DNA of 52,832 nt from a bacterium (GTDB lineage: Bacteria; Fibrobacterota; Fibrobacteria; UBA11236), in assembly GCA_900299345.1 (NCBI GenBank), contig OMJM01000060.1:1-52832 (forward strand), read 5' to 3'. The notes under the pieces are model-generated. The model was not told the origin of the DNA. It made no database searches and worked only from the letters and a program-made list of their open reading frames with translations. Position 1 is the first letter of the stretch; each line of letters starts with the position of its first letter. This document shows, piece by piece, positions 36,724-45,512 of the stretch. A program made the translations under genes and the position numbers.

Positions 36724-38004
36724 ATGTCTGTCAAAGTTGCAACCCTGTGGCTTCTCGCCGGTCTCGTTCCGGGAACAGCTCAATCCGCTGCGCCCGTCAC
36801 CCTTTCTCCCAGGGAGGTGTTGCAGCGTTTTGATTCCCTGATGGACGCCGGAGTCGCGGAACAAGCCAAGGCGTTGTGCGTGGGTTCTGCCTTGCGGATG
36901 TTCCCATTTCTGGTCGAAGCCCAACAGAAACTCGCACCGTTCGTGGACACGGCGTTGAGCCGCGACACGGTGATCGAGGAAAAGCAGGGAGAGGCATGGT
37001 GTGTGCTCAAGGCGGTTTCCGATGCGGTGTTCCGCAAACGGTTGATGGGGATGGATCGGATTCACATGGTTCAGGCCGTGCATTTATACCGTCAGCCCGA
37101 TGGCTGGAAACTGGCCGAGTTCGAAGAGCTTTCGGACGAGAAGAAACCACTGGTGCTTCGCAAGGGAAAACCTGCCGGGGAAAAAATTCAGGGCATGGCT
37201 CCGCTGTTTCCCGTATCGCGCATGGCTCCGGCAAGCAGGGCAACTCGGATGCAGCTCAAATTGTCTTTGCGCAACGGCGATTCCTTGCGGGAATTTCCAC
37301 AAGGATCGGGACAGAAAATTTTGCGGCGCGAGCAGGGTTCAGTTTTGATCCAAACATCGCTCCCCCTCATAGCTCCGGATGAGGATAGAAAGGGGAACGG
37401 AGATTCCTTGAAACCTTATCTCGCGACCAGCACCTATCTCGACCTCACAGATTCCATGCTTCTTAGCAAGGCGGGTGAATTGCAAAAAGGCGCGATGGAT
37501 GGATTGGATCGCGTCCGTCGCGTTTACCGTTTTGTGTCCACTTCGTTCCATTTCAAACTGGGAGCGGCGTTGTTCAGCAACAGCCGCGAAGCCCTGCGCA
37601 ATCTCGAGGGCGATTGTTCAGAGGCGGCCGTGCTTACAGCGGCGTTGCTCCGGGCTTCAGGCGTTCCGAGCCGGGTTGTGTTGGGTTTCGCCACCCTGGA
37701 ACGCGGTGTGTTCATCGGTCACGCATGGGCCGAAGCGTTCTTGGGTGGACAGTGGATCGGAGTGGATCCCGCGTTGCGTGAATTTCCGACCGGAGCTCAG
37801 CGGGTAATGCTGAAACGGCTTTCAGGCTCCGAGGACATGCGGGTGGAAGCTTCAAACCTGATGCTTCAGGCGCTTTCCAATCTCGACATTGAAATCACGG
37901 AAGCCTGGACCGGAGACAAAAAGCTGCCGCTCATCGAGCAGCATGGAAACGCGGAAGAAGGCCGCCGGTTTTTCGAGGATGTGTTAAAAGGGGTGGGGGA
38001 ATAG
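36724..38004 (+). CDS. Secreted transglutaminase-like protein
   Basis: The 426-residue exported protein has a signal peptide (about 20 residues) and a C-terminal transglutaminase-like core with a complete triad: Cys in EGDCSEAAVLTAALLRASGVPSR near residue 297, His in GHAWAEAF near residue 332, and Asp in GVDPALREFP near residue 346. The first 230 residues form an unrecognised domain. Such proteins act as proteases or cross-linkers in the envelope. The ATG at 36724 gives a good signal peptide; an upstream GTG at 36688 does not. The tRNA-Pro gene lies just downstream on the other strand. Confidence 0.86.
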   Translation: MSVKVATLWLLAGLVPGTAQSAAPVTLSPREVLQRFDSLMDAGVAEQAKALCVGSALRMFPFLVEAQQKLAPFVDTALSRDTVIEEKQGEAWCVLKAVSDAVFRKRLMGMDRIHMVQAVHLYRQPDGWKLAEFEELSDEKKPLVLRKGKPAGEKIQGMAPLFPVSRMAPASRATRMQLKLSLRNGDSLREFPQGSGQKILRREQGSVLIQTSLPLIAPDEDRKGNGDSLKPYLATSTYLDLTDSMLLSKAGELQKGAMDGLDRVRRVYRFVSTSFHFKLGAALFSNSREALRNLEGDCSEAAVLTAALLRASGVPSRVVLGFATLERGVFIGHAWAEAFLGGQWIGVDPALREFPTGAQRVMLKRLSGSEDMRVEASNLMLQALSNLDIEITEAWTGDKKLPLIEQHGNAEEGRRFFEDVLKGVGE

Positions 38005-38018
38005 TTCGAAATTAAAGA

Positions 38019-38095
38019 TGGTCGGGACGGCGGGATTCGAACCCACGACCACTTGAACCCCATTCAAGTACTCTACCAGACTGAGCCACGTCCCG
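38019..38095 (-). tRNA. tRNA-Pro (anticodon GGG)
   Basis: The minus strand folds as a complete 77-nt tRNA. The acceptor stem is CGGGACG with CGTCCCG, the anticodon arm has the 7-nt loop ATGGGGT between CTTGA and TCAAG (anticodon GGG, reading CCC and CCU), and the T-arm is GTGGG-TTCGAAT-CCCGC. The discriminator A is followed by an encoded CCA. It lies between the convergent transglutaminase-like gene and pfp. Confidence 0.97.
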
Positions 38096-38172
38096 GCCGG
38101 ACGTGCTAATGTAAAAGCGCGTGGAATCCCCGTCAATGAAATCCCCCGTATCTCATTGCCGGAATTAATTTT

Positions 38173-39855
38173 ATGCCTCTTTCATTTCGAATTGGAGACC
38201 CTTTGAAAACCCTTTCCGCGCTCGATCAACACCGCAAGGCCTATCAACCCAAACTGCCTCCCGCGTTGCGGCAGGGGGCCAACCGGGTGTCGCTTAAAAC
38301 CGGCGCGGCCACGGAACCTCTCAAGGACAAGGACGCCATCAAACAGGCCTTTCCCAAAACATACGGATTGCCCTTGGTGTCGTTCGAGGCTTCCGGATCG
38401 GACAGCGCGGCGGACAAGCCGCTCAAGGTGGGCGTGGTGCTTTCCGGCGGTCAGGCTCCGGGCGGCCACAATGTCATCGCGGGAATTTTCGATTCTCTCC
38501 GCGCGCTGCACAAGGACAGTGTGTTGTACGGATTCTCCGGAGGCCCGGGTGGTTTGGAAAAAGGCCAGTACGAAATCATCGACTCCGAAAAGATGGACGC
38601 GTACCGCAACACCGGAGGCTTCGACATCATCGGCTCCGGACGCACCAAGCTCGAAACCACGGAACAATTCGATCGCTGCATCGAAGTGATCGAGAAGCTC
38701 CAGCTCGACGCGGTGGTGATCATCGGTGGTGACGATTCCAACACCAACGCCGCCATTCTCGCCGAATATTTCCGTGGCAAGGGACTTTCAACGTCCGTGG
38801 TGGGTGTGCCCAAGACCATCGACGGCGATCTCAAGAACACGCATATCCCCACGTCCTTCGGATTCGACACCGCGGTGAAAACCTATTCCGAACTCATCGG
38901 CAACATCGCACGTGATGCGCGATCGGCCCGCAAGTACTGGCATTTCATCAAGCTCATGGGGCGCTCCGCCAGCCACATCACGTTGGAGGCGGGATTGCAG
39001 ACCCGTTCCAACGTCACGCTCATCTCCGAGGAAATCGAGGCCAAGAAAATGAGCCTCGACGAGGTGGTGGGATTGATTTGCCGATCCGTGAAGGCGCGAG
39101 CTGCGCAGGGCAAAAATTACGGCGTGGTCTTGGTTCCGGAGGGATTGGTGGAATTCATTCCTTCCATCAAGTCCCTGATCGCGGAGGTGAATCACCTGCT
39201 GGCGGAGAAGGAAACGGAGTTTTCCAAACTCGATTCCACAGACAAAAAAATCGACACATTGGCAGGCTGGATTAAGACGGACGTTGTGTCCACGTTCAAA
39301 TCGCTTCCCAAATCCATTCAAGCACAGTTGTTGCTCGAACGTGATCCGCACGGCAATGTGCAGGTGTCGTTGATCGAAACGGAAAAGCTGCTGTCCGAAA
39401 TGGTAAGCGCACGCTTGAAAAAAGACGCGGACTACAAGGGCAAGTTCACAGCGCAGCATCACTTCTTCGGTTATGAAGGACGCGCCGCGGCACCGTCGAA
39501 TTTCGACGCGGATTATTGCTATGGACTGGGCAGCGTCGCAGCGGTGCTCATCCGCAACGGAAAAACCGGATACATGGCCTCCATCCGCAATTTGTCGAAG
39601 GGCGTGGATCATTGGGAGGCGGGCGGCATTCCCATCACCATGATGTTCAACATGGAAACCCGCCACGGAAAATTGAAACCCGTGATTCAGAAGGCGCTGG
39701 TGGAACTCACCAGTCCCGCGTTTGAGGAATTGGTCAAACACCGGGATGCCTGGGAAGTCGAAGATGCGTATCTCTTTCCGGGTCCCATCCAGTACTTCGG
39801 CCCTTCGGAAATCGCGGATGCGATTACGAAGACCTTGATGCTGGAAATGGGATAA
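38173..39855 (+). CDS. pfp: Pyrophosphate-dependent 6-phosphofructokinase
   Basis: PFP phosphorylates fructose 6-phosphate reversibly using PPi instead of ATP. The 560-residue length is that of the long (PFP beta-like) clade. The motifs are VVLSGGQAPGGHN (89-100), GGDDSNTNA (185-193), where the second Asp excludes ATP, VGVPKTIDGDLKN (210-222) with the Lys of PPi enzymes, and MGRSASHITLE. The gene is monocistronic by context, following the tRNA and preceding a separate secreted protein. With the membrane pyrophosphatase at 15-17 kb it points to PPi-economising glycolysis. Confidence 0.96.
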   Translation: MPLSFRIGDPLKTLSALDQHRKAYQPKLPPALRQGANRVSLKTGAATEPLKDKDAIKQAFPKTYGLPLVSFEASGSDSAADKPLKVGVVLSGGQAPGGHNVIAGIFDSLRALHKDSVLYGFSGGPGGLEKGQYEIIDSEKMDAYRNTGGFDIIGSGRTKLETTEQFDRCIEVIEKLQLDAVVIIGGDDSNTNAAILAEYFRGKGLSTSVVGVPKTIDGDLKNTHIPTSFGFDTAVKTYSELIGNIARDARSARKYWHFIKLMGRSASHITLEAGLQTRSNVTLISEEIEAKKMSLDEVVGLICRSVKARAAQGKNYGVVLVPEGLVEFIPSIKSLIAEVNHLLAEKETEFSKLDSTDKKIDTLAGWIKTDVVSTFKSLPKSIQAQLLLERDPHGNVQVSLIETEKLLSEMVSARLKKDADYKGKFTAQHHFFGYEGRAAAPSNFDADYCYGLGSVAAVLIRNGKTGYMASIRNLSKGVDHWEAGGIPITMMFNMETRHGKLKPVIQKALVELTSPAFEELVKHRDAWEVEDAYLFPGPIQYFGPSEIADAITKTLMLEMG

Positions 39856-39974
39856 AACCGGGCTTTTCTGAAAAAACGGCCTAATCCTACGTTAAAATCC
39901 AAAGGCGCTGATTTTCGGTTGAGCTTAGATTAAAAGCTCACCATTTCAGTGCTTTTCTGTTTCAAGGGAGTGTT

Positions 39975-41453
39975 ATGAATCGGGCGCTCATGTTTTCCAT
40001 ACCGTTGGCCGCCTTCGCTTTCGGCACGGCTCAAACCGTTCAGATCACGGGTCGCATTATTGAGCGCGCCGCCATGGATCCTGTTCCTGGAGCGACGGTT
40101 CGGTTGAAGGGTTACAACCTGACCGCGACCACGGATTCCGCGGGGAGATTCACGCTGTCAGGCAATCCGGTTTCTTTGCAACCCCGTCGCTTGGAATGGA
40201 AAACCCAGTTGATGGAACACGGCCTGTTGCGTGTGCATGTGCTCGCCGGTCAGACCCACGTTTCGACGGCCTTGTTCGATACGCAAGGAAAAAAAATTGC
40301 AACAAACACTTATCACTTTGTGTCCGAGGGTTGGTACAACCTGAACGTGATGGAAAAAGCTCCGGCGAGTTTTATCGGATTTCTTCAAGTGACGGCAGGT
40401 GATGAGACCTATCACTTCAAGGTGTTCCAGCACGGCACCCCGTCTTCTTACGCGGAAGCGCGATTTGCGAACGGCACTGCGCCATTGGCCAAAACCGCTG
40501 CACCCGGTGATAGTGTTCAAGTGACCATGACCGGGTTGAACTTGAAGACGGTGAGCGCTCCTTCGAACGGCGATCTGGGCGATATCATCATGGAATACCC
40601 GCAGCGCGCCATGACCGGTGTGGGCATGCCGCCACCATATGGCGCCAAGGTGCTTTTCGACGGCACACGCGGCGCGGCTTACGCCACCGCGAATTACGTC
40701 CCGCTTTGGCACGAATGGTGGCGCTTCAACGTGGGCGGCGTGGGGCCCAAGCCGGCGCAGCCCATCAGCTTCAGGCTTGCCCGGGATCCGGAATACCCGA
40801 ATGACACGAACCGCGTGACGTTCCGCATGTGCTGCGAAACCGCGACCGGGCGGTGGGGTTACAGCGACATCCAAGAGAACGAAAAGCACGGTGACGCGCA
40901 GATGCATGTGGAATGGATTCAGATGGGGAAGTGGGACAGCACCCAGGCCGAGAATCCTGATACCACCACGCAATGCACGGCCACGAGCGCCACCAGTTCG
41001 GCCTGCTGGAACAACAGCGGCGTATATGTTCAAAGCCGTTTCGAAATCCAGATCCAGAGCAACGCACTGCCGCCCACGACCATTACGGACACGCATTATA
41101 TGGGATCCGTGGTGAACGAACATGCCCCGCTTTCCAACCAGAACAAGAAGAACGGAATATGGCAGTCCTACGATATCACCTTCCGCACGGCACGTTGGAG
41201 GTCCACCACCACAAACCGCGCTAACGCCGGCGACACGAACGCCCGCATCACGGCCTGGTGGAACGGCGTGCAATCCCATCTGAACTGGTCGGCCACGGGC
41301 GCGGCGGCCGGAACTTCCAATCACAGCGGCGAGAATATGAACGACACTCTGTATGGTCTGAAGCTGCAGGATGAAATCGGTGACGTGCGTTTCCGCAATG
41401 TGTGGATCAAGAAGCTGAAGATCGATTCGACCGGGACAAATTTCTTTTATTGA
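39975..41453 (+). CDS. Secreted DUF1080 (3-keto-disaccharide hydrolase-like) protein
   Basis: This is a 492-residue exported protein with a signal peptide (cleavage near FGTA-QT, residue 19). Residues 22-65 form a carboxypeptidase-regulatory-like beta domain (PVPGATVRLKGYNLTATTDSAGRFTL). Residues 80-150 contain ALFDTQGKKIAT...EGWYNLNV, which resembles the sorting-type beta-sandwich of Fibrobacter or T9SS cargo but here is internal. Residues 215-490 match the DUF1080 concanavalin-like fold (HVEWIQMGKWDS, CWNNSGVYVQSRFEIQI, NGIWQSYDITFRTARW, VRFRNVWIKKL). It likely acts on a glycoside outside the cell. A palindromic repeat follows 5 nt after the stop. Confidence 0.8.
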   Translation: MNRALMFSIPLAAFAFGTAQTVQITGRIIERAAMDPVPGATVRLKGYNLTATTDSAGRFTLSGNPVSLQPRRLEWKTQLMEHGLLRVHVLAGQTHVSTALFDTQGKKIATNTYHFVSEGWYNLNVMEKAPASFIGFLQVTAGDETYHFKVFQHGTPSSYAEARFANGTAPLAKTAAPGDSVQVTMTGLNLKTVSAPSNGDLGDIIMEYPQRAMTGVGMPPPYGAKVLFDGTRGAAYATANYVPLWHEWWRFNVGGVGPKPAQPISFRLARDPEYPNDTNRVTFRMCCETATGRWGYSDIQENEKHGDAQMHVEWIQMGKWDSTQAENPDTTTQCTATSATSSACWNNSGVYVQSRFEIQIQSNALPPTTITDTHYMGSVVNEHAPLSNQNKKNGIWQSYDITFRTARWRSTTTNRANAGDTNARITAWWNGVQSHLNWSATGAAAGTSNHSGENMNDTLYGLKLQDEIGDVRFRNVWIKKLKIDSTGTNFFY

Positions 41454-41458
41454 AAATT

Positions 41459-41500
41459 CCAAGTTGTAGGGGCGAACGGCCGTTCGCCCCTACAACTTGG
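41459..41500. repeat. Perfect 42-bp palindrome with TGTAGGGGCG half-site at the RluB-like gene end
   Basis: The arms 41459-41479 and 41480-41500 are exact reverse complements with no spacer. On the minus strand the element holds the last codons and the TAG stop of the pseudouridine synthase; the opposite arm copies them. It shares its inner half-site with the palindrome at 23096-23142. Confidence 0.92.
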
Positions 41501-42179
41501 CCAACCGATTCAACTCATCCGCCGTCAACTCCCGGAATCTTCCTTCAGGCAGATCTCCGAGTTTCACGCCGCCGAATTCGATGCGCTGAAGATCTTCGAC
41601 ATGATGGCCGATGGCCTGCAACATGCGGCGGATCTCGCGTTTCTTACCCTCCCGCAGGCTCACCAGAAAGTAGTCGTCATCGGGTTCAATCGATTCGCAC
41701 TTGAACACCACACCGGGTTCGATTTCGATCCCGTGCAGCATTTCGTCCGCGTCTTCACGAGAAAGTTCATGACGGGTGCGCACAGCATAGACGCGTAGCA
41801 CACCATGACGCGGATGCGTCAGTGACAAAGTCCATTCGCCGTCACTCGTGAAGAACAAAAGACCGCGACTGTATCTGTCGAGACGGCCCACATAATGCAA
41901 CCGGTGGAATTTTTCGGGGAGAAGATCATATACGGTTTCACGATCGTGCGTGTCGCCGCGCGAGCAGAGATAACCGGGGGGTTTGTTGAAGAGGAGGTAG
42001 GTGTGCTGTTCCGCGGCCTTCACAGGCTTGCCATCCACGGCCACGCGATCCGAATCTCCGACCTCAGTAGACAGCTCCGCGATCTCGCCGTTGACAGTCA
42101 CTCGTCCGAAACGGATGATTCCTTCGACCGAGCGCCGGCTTCCCAACCCGCACAGTGCGAGATAACGATTAAGACGCAT
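41490..42179 (-). CDS. RsuA/RluB-family rRNA pseudouridine synthase
   Basis: The 229-residue enzyme isomerises a specific uridine in rRNA. An N-terminal S4 RNA-binding domain (RLNRYLALCGLGSRRSVEGIIRFGRVTVNG) precedes the catalytic domain with VGRLDRYSRGLLFFTSDG, which contains the catalytic Asp, and the KREIRRMLQAIGH motif. This is the RsuA/RluB/E/F branch; which site it modifies is undecided. The start overlaps the upstream small gene by 11 nt, so they are coupled. Its stop codon is supplied by the palindromic repeat. Confidence 0.92.
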   Translation of the reverse strand: MRLNRYLALCGLGSRRSVEGIIRFGRVTVNGEIAELSTEVGDSDRVAVDGKPVKAAEQHTYLLFNKPPGYLCSRGDTHDRETVYDLLPEKFHRLHYVGRLDRYSRGLLFFTSDGEWTLSLTHPRHGVLRVYAVRTRHELSREDADEMLHGIEIEPGVVFKCESIEPDDDYFLVSLREGKKREIRRMLQAIGHHVEDLQRIEFGGVKLGDLPEGRFRELTADELNRLAKL

Positions 42180-42495
42180 TTCCGTCGCCAGGATTTTTGA
42201 TTCCCAGTCGTGTGCCGAAATCCTTCAGCAATTCCTCGTTGCGCGTCAGGAATTGCCGCGCCACGCCCACCGCGATTTCCACGGTGTCTTTGCCGAAGCG
42301 TTCGGTCCATCCGGCGACCAACGCGGAGGTTTCGCTGCCGAGTGGCTTGCCCGCTTGAAGTTCGCGCGCCATGGAAAGCGCCAGTCGCATGCCGAGTCCG
42401 CTGCGGATGCGCTCGACATCCTGCGTGTTTTCGATCAACTGATCGAGCCGTGCCAGCGTTTCATCCAGATTCCCGGCATCCATGCGCTCAGACAT
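42169..42495 (-). CDS. Small helical protein of unknown function
   Basis: The 108-residue soluble protein is predicted all-helical, with charged amphipathic stretches (LDETLARLDQLIENTQDVERIRSGLGMRLALSMARELQ) and no motif I recognise. It is embedded in an operon: its ATG overlaps the stop of the radical SAM gene (shared base 42495) and its 3' end overlaps the pseudouridine synthase. The conserved overlaps and gene-like codon use support a real gene. Confidence 0.68.
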   Translation of the reverse strand: MSERMDAGNLDETLARLDQLIENTQDVERIRSGLGMRLALSMARELQAGKPLGSETSALVAGWTERFGKDTVEIAVGVARQFLTRNEELLKDFGTRLGIKNPGDGNAS

Positions 42496-45122
42496 CAGGC
42501 CACCTTATCGACTGAAATTTTTTTACCGGTCCCTGAGCTTGTCGAAGGGCCGGTCGTTATTTCAAAGTCTTCCTTGCTCAACGGCTCCGAGCGCAAAGCT
42601 TCTGGGTCCATGCGCAGCAGCAATCCGAATACGGCGTAGGGATTGACAGTGGAACCGCTCGGCTGCGTTTTCAAGCGCAGGCAGAGACCATCTGGATTGA
42701 GACGAGCTTCGAGGATTTCTTCCCGCGCATCCAGAGGCTTGTCGCGGTGCATGCCGGTTTCCACCAAACCGTTTTGAAAGCGATCCAACGCATCCGCCAA
42801 CGCCTGTGTGCCGCCGGAGAAATTGCCCGGCAGCTTGTACAACACGTTTTCGATGCGCGGCATTTTCGCCGTGGGCGCGGCATCGAGCGCGATCACGTCC
42901 ATTCCCTCAGGCAGGCATTCGTTAAGCCGGCTGATCCACGACGTTGAATCGCCTTCCAGAGGTTTCGCAAATTCGACGATCAGCAATTCCTTGTGTGACG
43001 CGAGACCGAGCGGCAAGGCCCCGGTGTTCTTGAGCGCGGCCCGCGGGTTGAATCCGGAAGTCAGCCGCAGGGAGATCTTAAGGCGGCGAAAGGCTTTTTC
43101 AAAAAGGTCGTGCGTATTCTGGTGCGCGATGAAGCGCGCCAATCCGGTCTTGCGGTAATACAGGTGATAGGCATAAGAGGCGTCCGAGCTGCGTGCATGG
43201 CGTTCCTTCGCGAGCGCGGAGATTTCCTCGGGTTGCCGGTTTGGGGCCACATAACGCACGGGATCCAGAGACAGTTTTGTATCCTCGCCGTTGCCGGGGA
43301 TACCGCACTTCTGGCAATCACCCCATTTGCAATCCGGAACCGGCGCCGCATCCTCGCGGAACATTTTCTTGTACTCGTTTTTGAGATAGCCTTTATTCGC
43401 CCCGGCGTGGATGAAATCCCACGGGAAGACTTCATCCAGATCGCGCGAGTCGTAAACCCGCGCCATGTCGTAGCCGGTTTCTTCCCAGATTTTCTGCCAG
43501 CCTTCGAAGCTGAAATGTTCGGAGAAAGATTCGAACACCATACCGCGCTTGTAAGCTTCGTAAATCAGCGCCGACTGGCTGCGGTCGCCACGCGAATAAA
43601 AACTTTCGACCCAAGACAATCCGTAATCGGCCCACGTGATACGCACGCCGGGAACGCGACGGAAGGCTTCACGCACGTACTGGATGTGCGCCTTGACCGT
43701 GACTTCGTCCATGAAAGGAACCCATTGCATGGGCGTGAACGGCTTGGGGACGAGGATGCCGATGTTGGCATGCACGGTATTGCGCTTGTTGTGTTTCAGG
43801 GCGATGGCGCTGAGGTTGCGAATCAGGCCGCAGAACGCTTCCATGTCTTCCAGGTTTTCCGTGGGAAACCCGATCATGGTGTACAACTTGATGTTGTGAA
43901 AGCCGCTTTTGAACACGCTCTCCGCCGCATCGTACATGTCCTGATCGCTGATGGTCTTGTTGATCAGCTTGCGAATGCGCTCGGAACCGGTTTCGGGCGC
44001 GAAAGTTGCGCTCTTGCCGCCGGACAGCGCCGCAGCCTTGCGGGCGAGTCCCTGTCCGAAGCTGTTGGCGCGCAACGAGGGCAACGACACGTCCACACCG
44101 TCGAAGTCTTCGTTTTCCACGATGAAGTCGAGCACTTTTTCCACGGGTTTGTAATCCGCCGTGGACAGTGAAAGCAAACCGAGTTCGCGTTCACCTGTGG
44201 CTTCCATGCCGCGGCGTGCGATGTCGATGGCATCGTCCGCGTTCAGTTCGCGGTTGGGGCGGTACCAGTAACCTGCCTGGCAGAAGCGGCAGCCTTGCGT
44301 GCAACCGCGCATCACTTCCACGGAAAAGCGATCGTGGACAAGTTGCATGTGGGGCACGAGATTGCGTACCGGATAATCAGCCGGATCGAGTTTTTCCACC
44401 CAATGACGCTTAATGCTTTTGGCCCGCACATACGGACCTTGCGACGCTTCCACTACAGGAACGGTTTCACCGCGTTCGTTTTGCGTCGTCTCCAAAAAGC
44501 GCGGGACATAGATTCCGGGAAGTTCGGACACACTGCGGAGAATGTCGCCGCGGGATTTTCCCGCGCGGCGGCCTTCGCCCAGCACGCGCAGCAATTTCGG
44601 CGCGAGATTTTCCCCGTCGCCGATCACGAAGAGATCGAAGAAGTCCGCCACGGGTTCGGGGTTGGCCATGCACGGCCCACCGCCGATCACGAAGGGTTCG
44701 GATTCCGCGCGATCCTTGGCAAAGGCATGCACTCCGGCCAGTTCGAGCACGAAGGGCACGTTGGTGTAATTGAGTTCGGTCTGCAGGGAAATGCCGATGG
44801 CTGTGAAGTCAGCGATGGAGCGGTACGACTCGAGCGTGTACAACGGAATTCCAAGCGCGCGCAATTCCGCCGACATGTCCGGCATGGGCGCAAAGGCGCG
44901 TTCGGCTGCCAGATCCGCTTCGCGGTTGAAGAGGTGGTACAGCACCTTGGTGCCGTTGTGCGACATCCCGATTTCGTAAACGTCTGGAAACACCAAAGCG
45001 ATGGACGCGATTACGGTGTCCGGATCCTTGACGATCTGGTTGGCCTCGCCGCCGAGATAGCGGCCGGGATTTTTCACCTTGGGCAAAATGCGGGGAAGAA
45101 CGTCGGTAATGGAAGCAGTCAT
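42495..45122 (-). CDS. TIGR03960-type B12-binding/radical SAM protein fused to a TIGR03936 (DUF2344) domain
   Basis: The 875-residue protein has an N-terminal cobalamin-binding-like region (ALVFPDVYEIGMSHNGTKVLYHLFN), a radical SAM core with the cluster motif RGCTQGCRFCQAGYWYRP near residue 273, and a C-terminal DUF2344/TIGR03936 domain (YRKTGLARFIAHQNTHDLFEKAFRRL onward, residues about 650-850). Such proteins are often encoded near RNase G and ribosomal L21/L27, but their reaction is not established. The last 20 codons are unusual: they are written by a REP-like palindrome (42525-42554) encoding GPSTSSGTG. Confidence 0.9.
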   Translation of the reverse strand: MTASITDVLPRILPKVKNPGRYLGGEANQIVKDPDTVIASIALVFPDVYEIGMSHNGTKVLYHLFNREADLAAERAFAPMPDMSAELRALGIPLYTLESYRSIADFTAIGISLQTELNYTNVPFVLELAGVHAFAKDRAESEPFVIGGGPCMANPEPVADFFDLFVIGDGENLAPKLLRVLGEGRRAGKSRGDILRSVSELPGIYVPRFLETTQNERGETVPVVEASQGPYVRAKSIKRHWVEKLDPADYPVRNLVPHMQLVHDRFSVEVMRGCTQGCRFCQAGYWYRPNRELNADDAIDIARRGMEATGERELGLLSLSTADYKPVEKVLDFIVENEDFDGVDVSLPSLRANSFGQGLARKAAALSGGKSATFAPETGSERIRKLINKTISDQDMYDAAESVFKSGFHNIKLYTMIGFPTENLEDMEAFCGLIRNLSAIALKHNKRNTVHANIGILVPKPFTPMQWVPFMDEVTVKAHIQYVREAFRRVPGVRITWADYGLSWVESFYSRGDRSQSALIYEAYKRGMVFESFSEHFSFEGWQKIWEETGYDMARVYDSRDLDEVFPWDFIHAGANKGYLKNEYKKMFREDAAPVPDCKWGDCQKCGIPGNGEDTKLSLDPVRYVAPNRQPEEISALAKERHARSSDASYAYHLYYRKTGLARFIAHQNTHDLFEKAFRRLKISLRLTSGFNPRAALKNTGALPLGLASHKELLIVEFAKPLEGDSTSWISRLNECLPEGMDVIALDAAPTAKMPRIENVLYKLPGNFSGGTQALADALDRFQNGLVETGMHRDKPLDAREEILEARLNPDGLCLRLKTQPSGSTVNPYAVFGLLLRMDPEALRSEPLSKEDFEITTGPSTSSGTGKKISVDKVA
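42525..42554. repeat. REP-like palindrome inside the radical SAM coding end
   Basis: The core CCCTGAGCTTGTCGAAGGG (42531-42549) is flanked by ACCGG and CCGGT, giving an imperfect stem with one bulged T. I recognise this core as a dispersed intergenic palindrome of many bacterial genomes. Here it is translated in frame as GPSTSSGTG near the protein C-terminus. A shorter relative is at 46757-46783. Confidence 0.85.
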
Positions 45123-45227
45123 GGCACATCCTCTCGGGCTTCACCTCAGCAAGCGCGAGGCAAGGATTCGAACCTTCCGAAGGGGGTCTCAATTTATACT
45201 TTACCGCTGCTTCTGGCAGCAAACGCG

Positions 45228-45512
45228 ATGTCGACCACCACAATTCGCAAAAAACCGAACAAAGTTCTCCTGCTGGACCGCAGCACCTGCATTTCCTGCG
45301 CGGGTTGCGTGGGCACTTGCCCGGATCTCGCGCTCGACATGTTCGGACTCGATCTGCAGGTCTTTCAGGACAAATGCACGTACTGCACCATCTGCGTGCG
45401 GTTCTGCCCCGTCGGAGCGCTGTCGATTGAAAAGCGCGAGCCGCGTCCTGAAGACAACGCGTATCAAACTCCCAAAACCGCTGCGGATTTCCTGCATCGC
45501 GCCCCGGCATGA
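45228..45512 (+). CDS. 2[4Fe-4S] ferredoxin
   Basis: The 94-residue ferredoxin has two complete cluster motifs, CISCAGCVGTCP (from about residue 21) and CTYCTICVRFCP (from about residue 45), preceded by a short basic N-terminus. The gene overlaps the start of the geranylgeranyl-reductase-like gene by 4 nt (ATGA at 45509-45512), so the two are translationally coupled and probably form an electron donor-acceptor pair. The ATG at 45228 is chosen; the frame is open upstream for about 930 nt only because it is antisense to the radical SAM gene. Confidence 0.92.
   Translation: MSTTTIRKKPNKVLLLDRSTCISCAGCVGTCPDLALDMFGLDLQVFQDKCTYCTICVRFCPVGALSIEKREPRPEDNAYQTPKTAADFLHRAPA

Noticed and set aside
44295-45227. 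Long open frame upstream of, and in frame with, the ferredoxin
   Set aside because: It lies fully antisense to the radical SAM gene, whose motifs are clear. The translated product has no ferredoxin-related features before the ATG at 45228.
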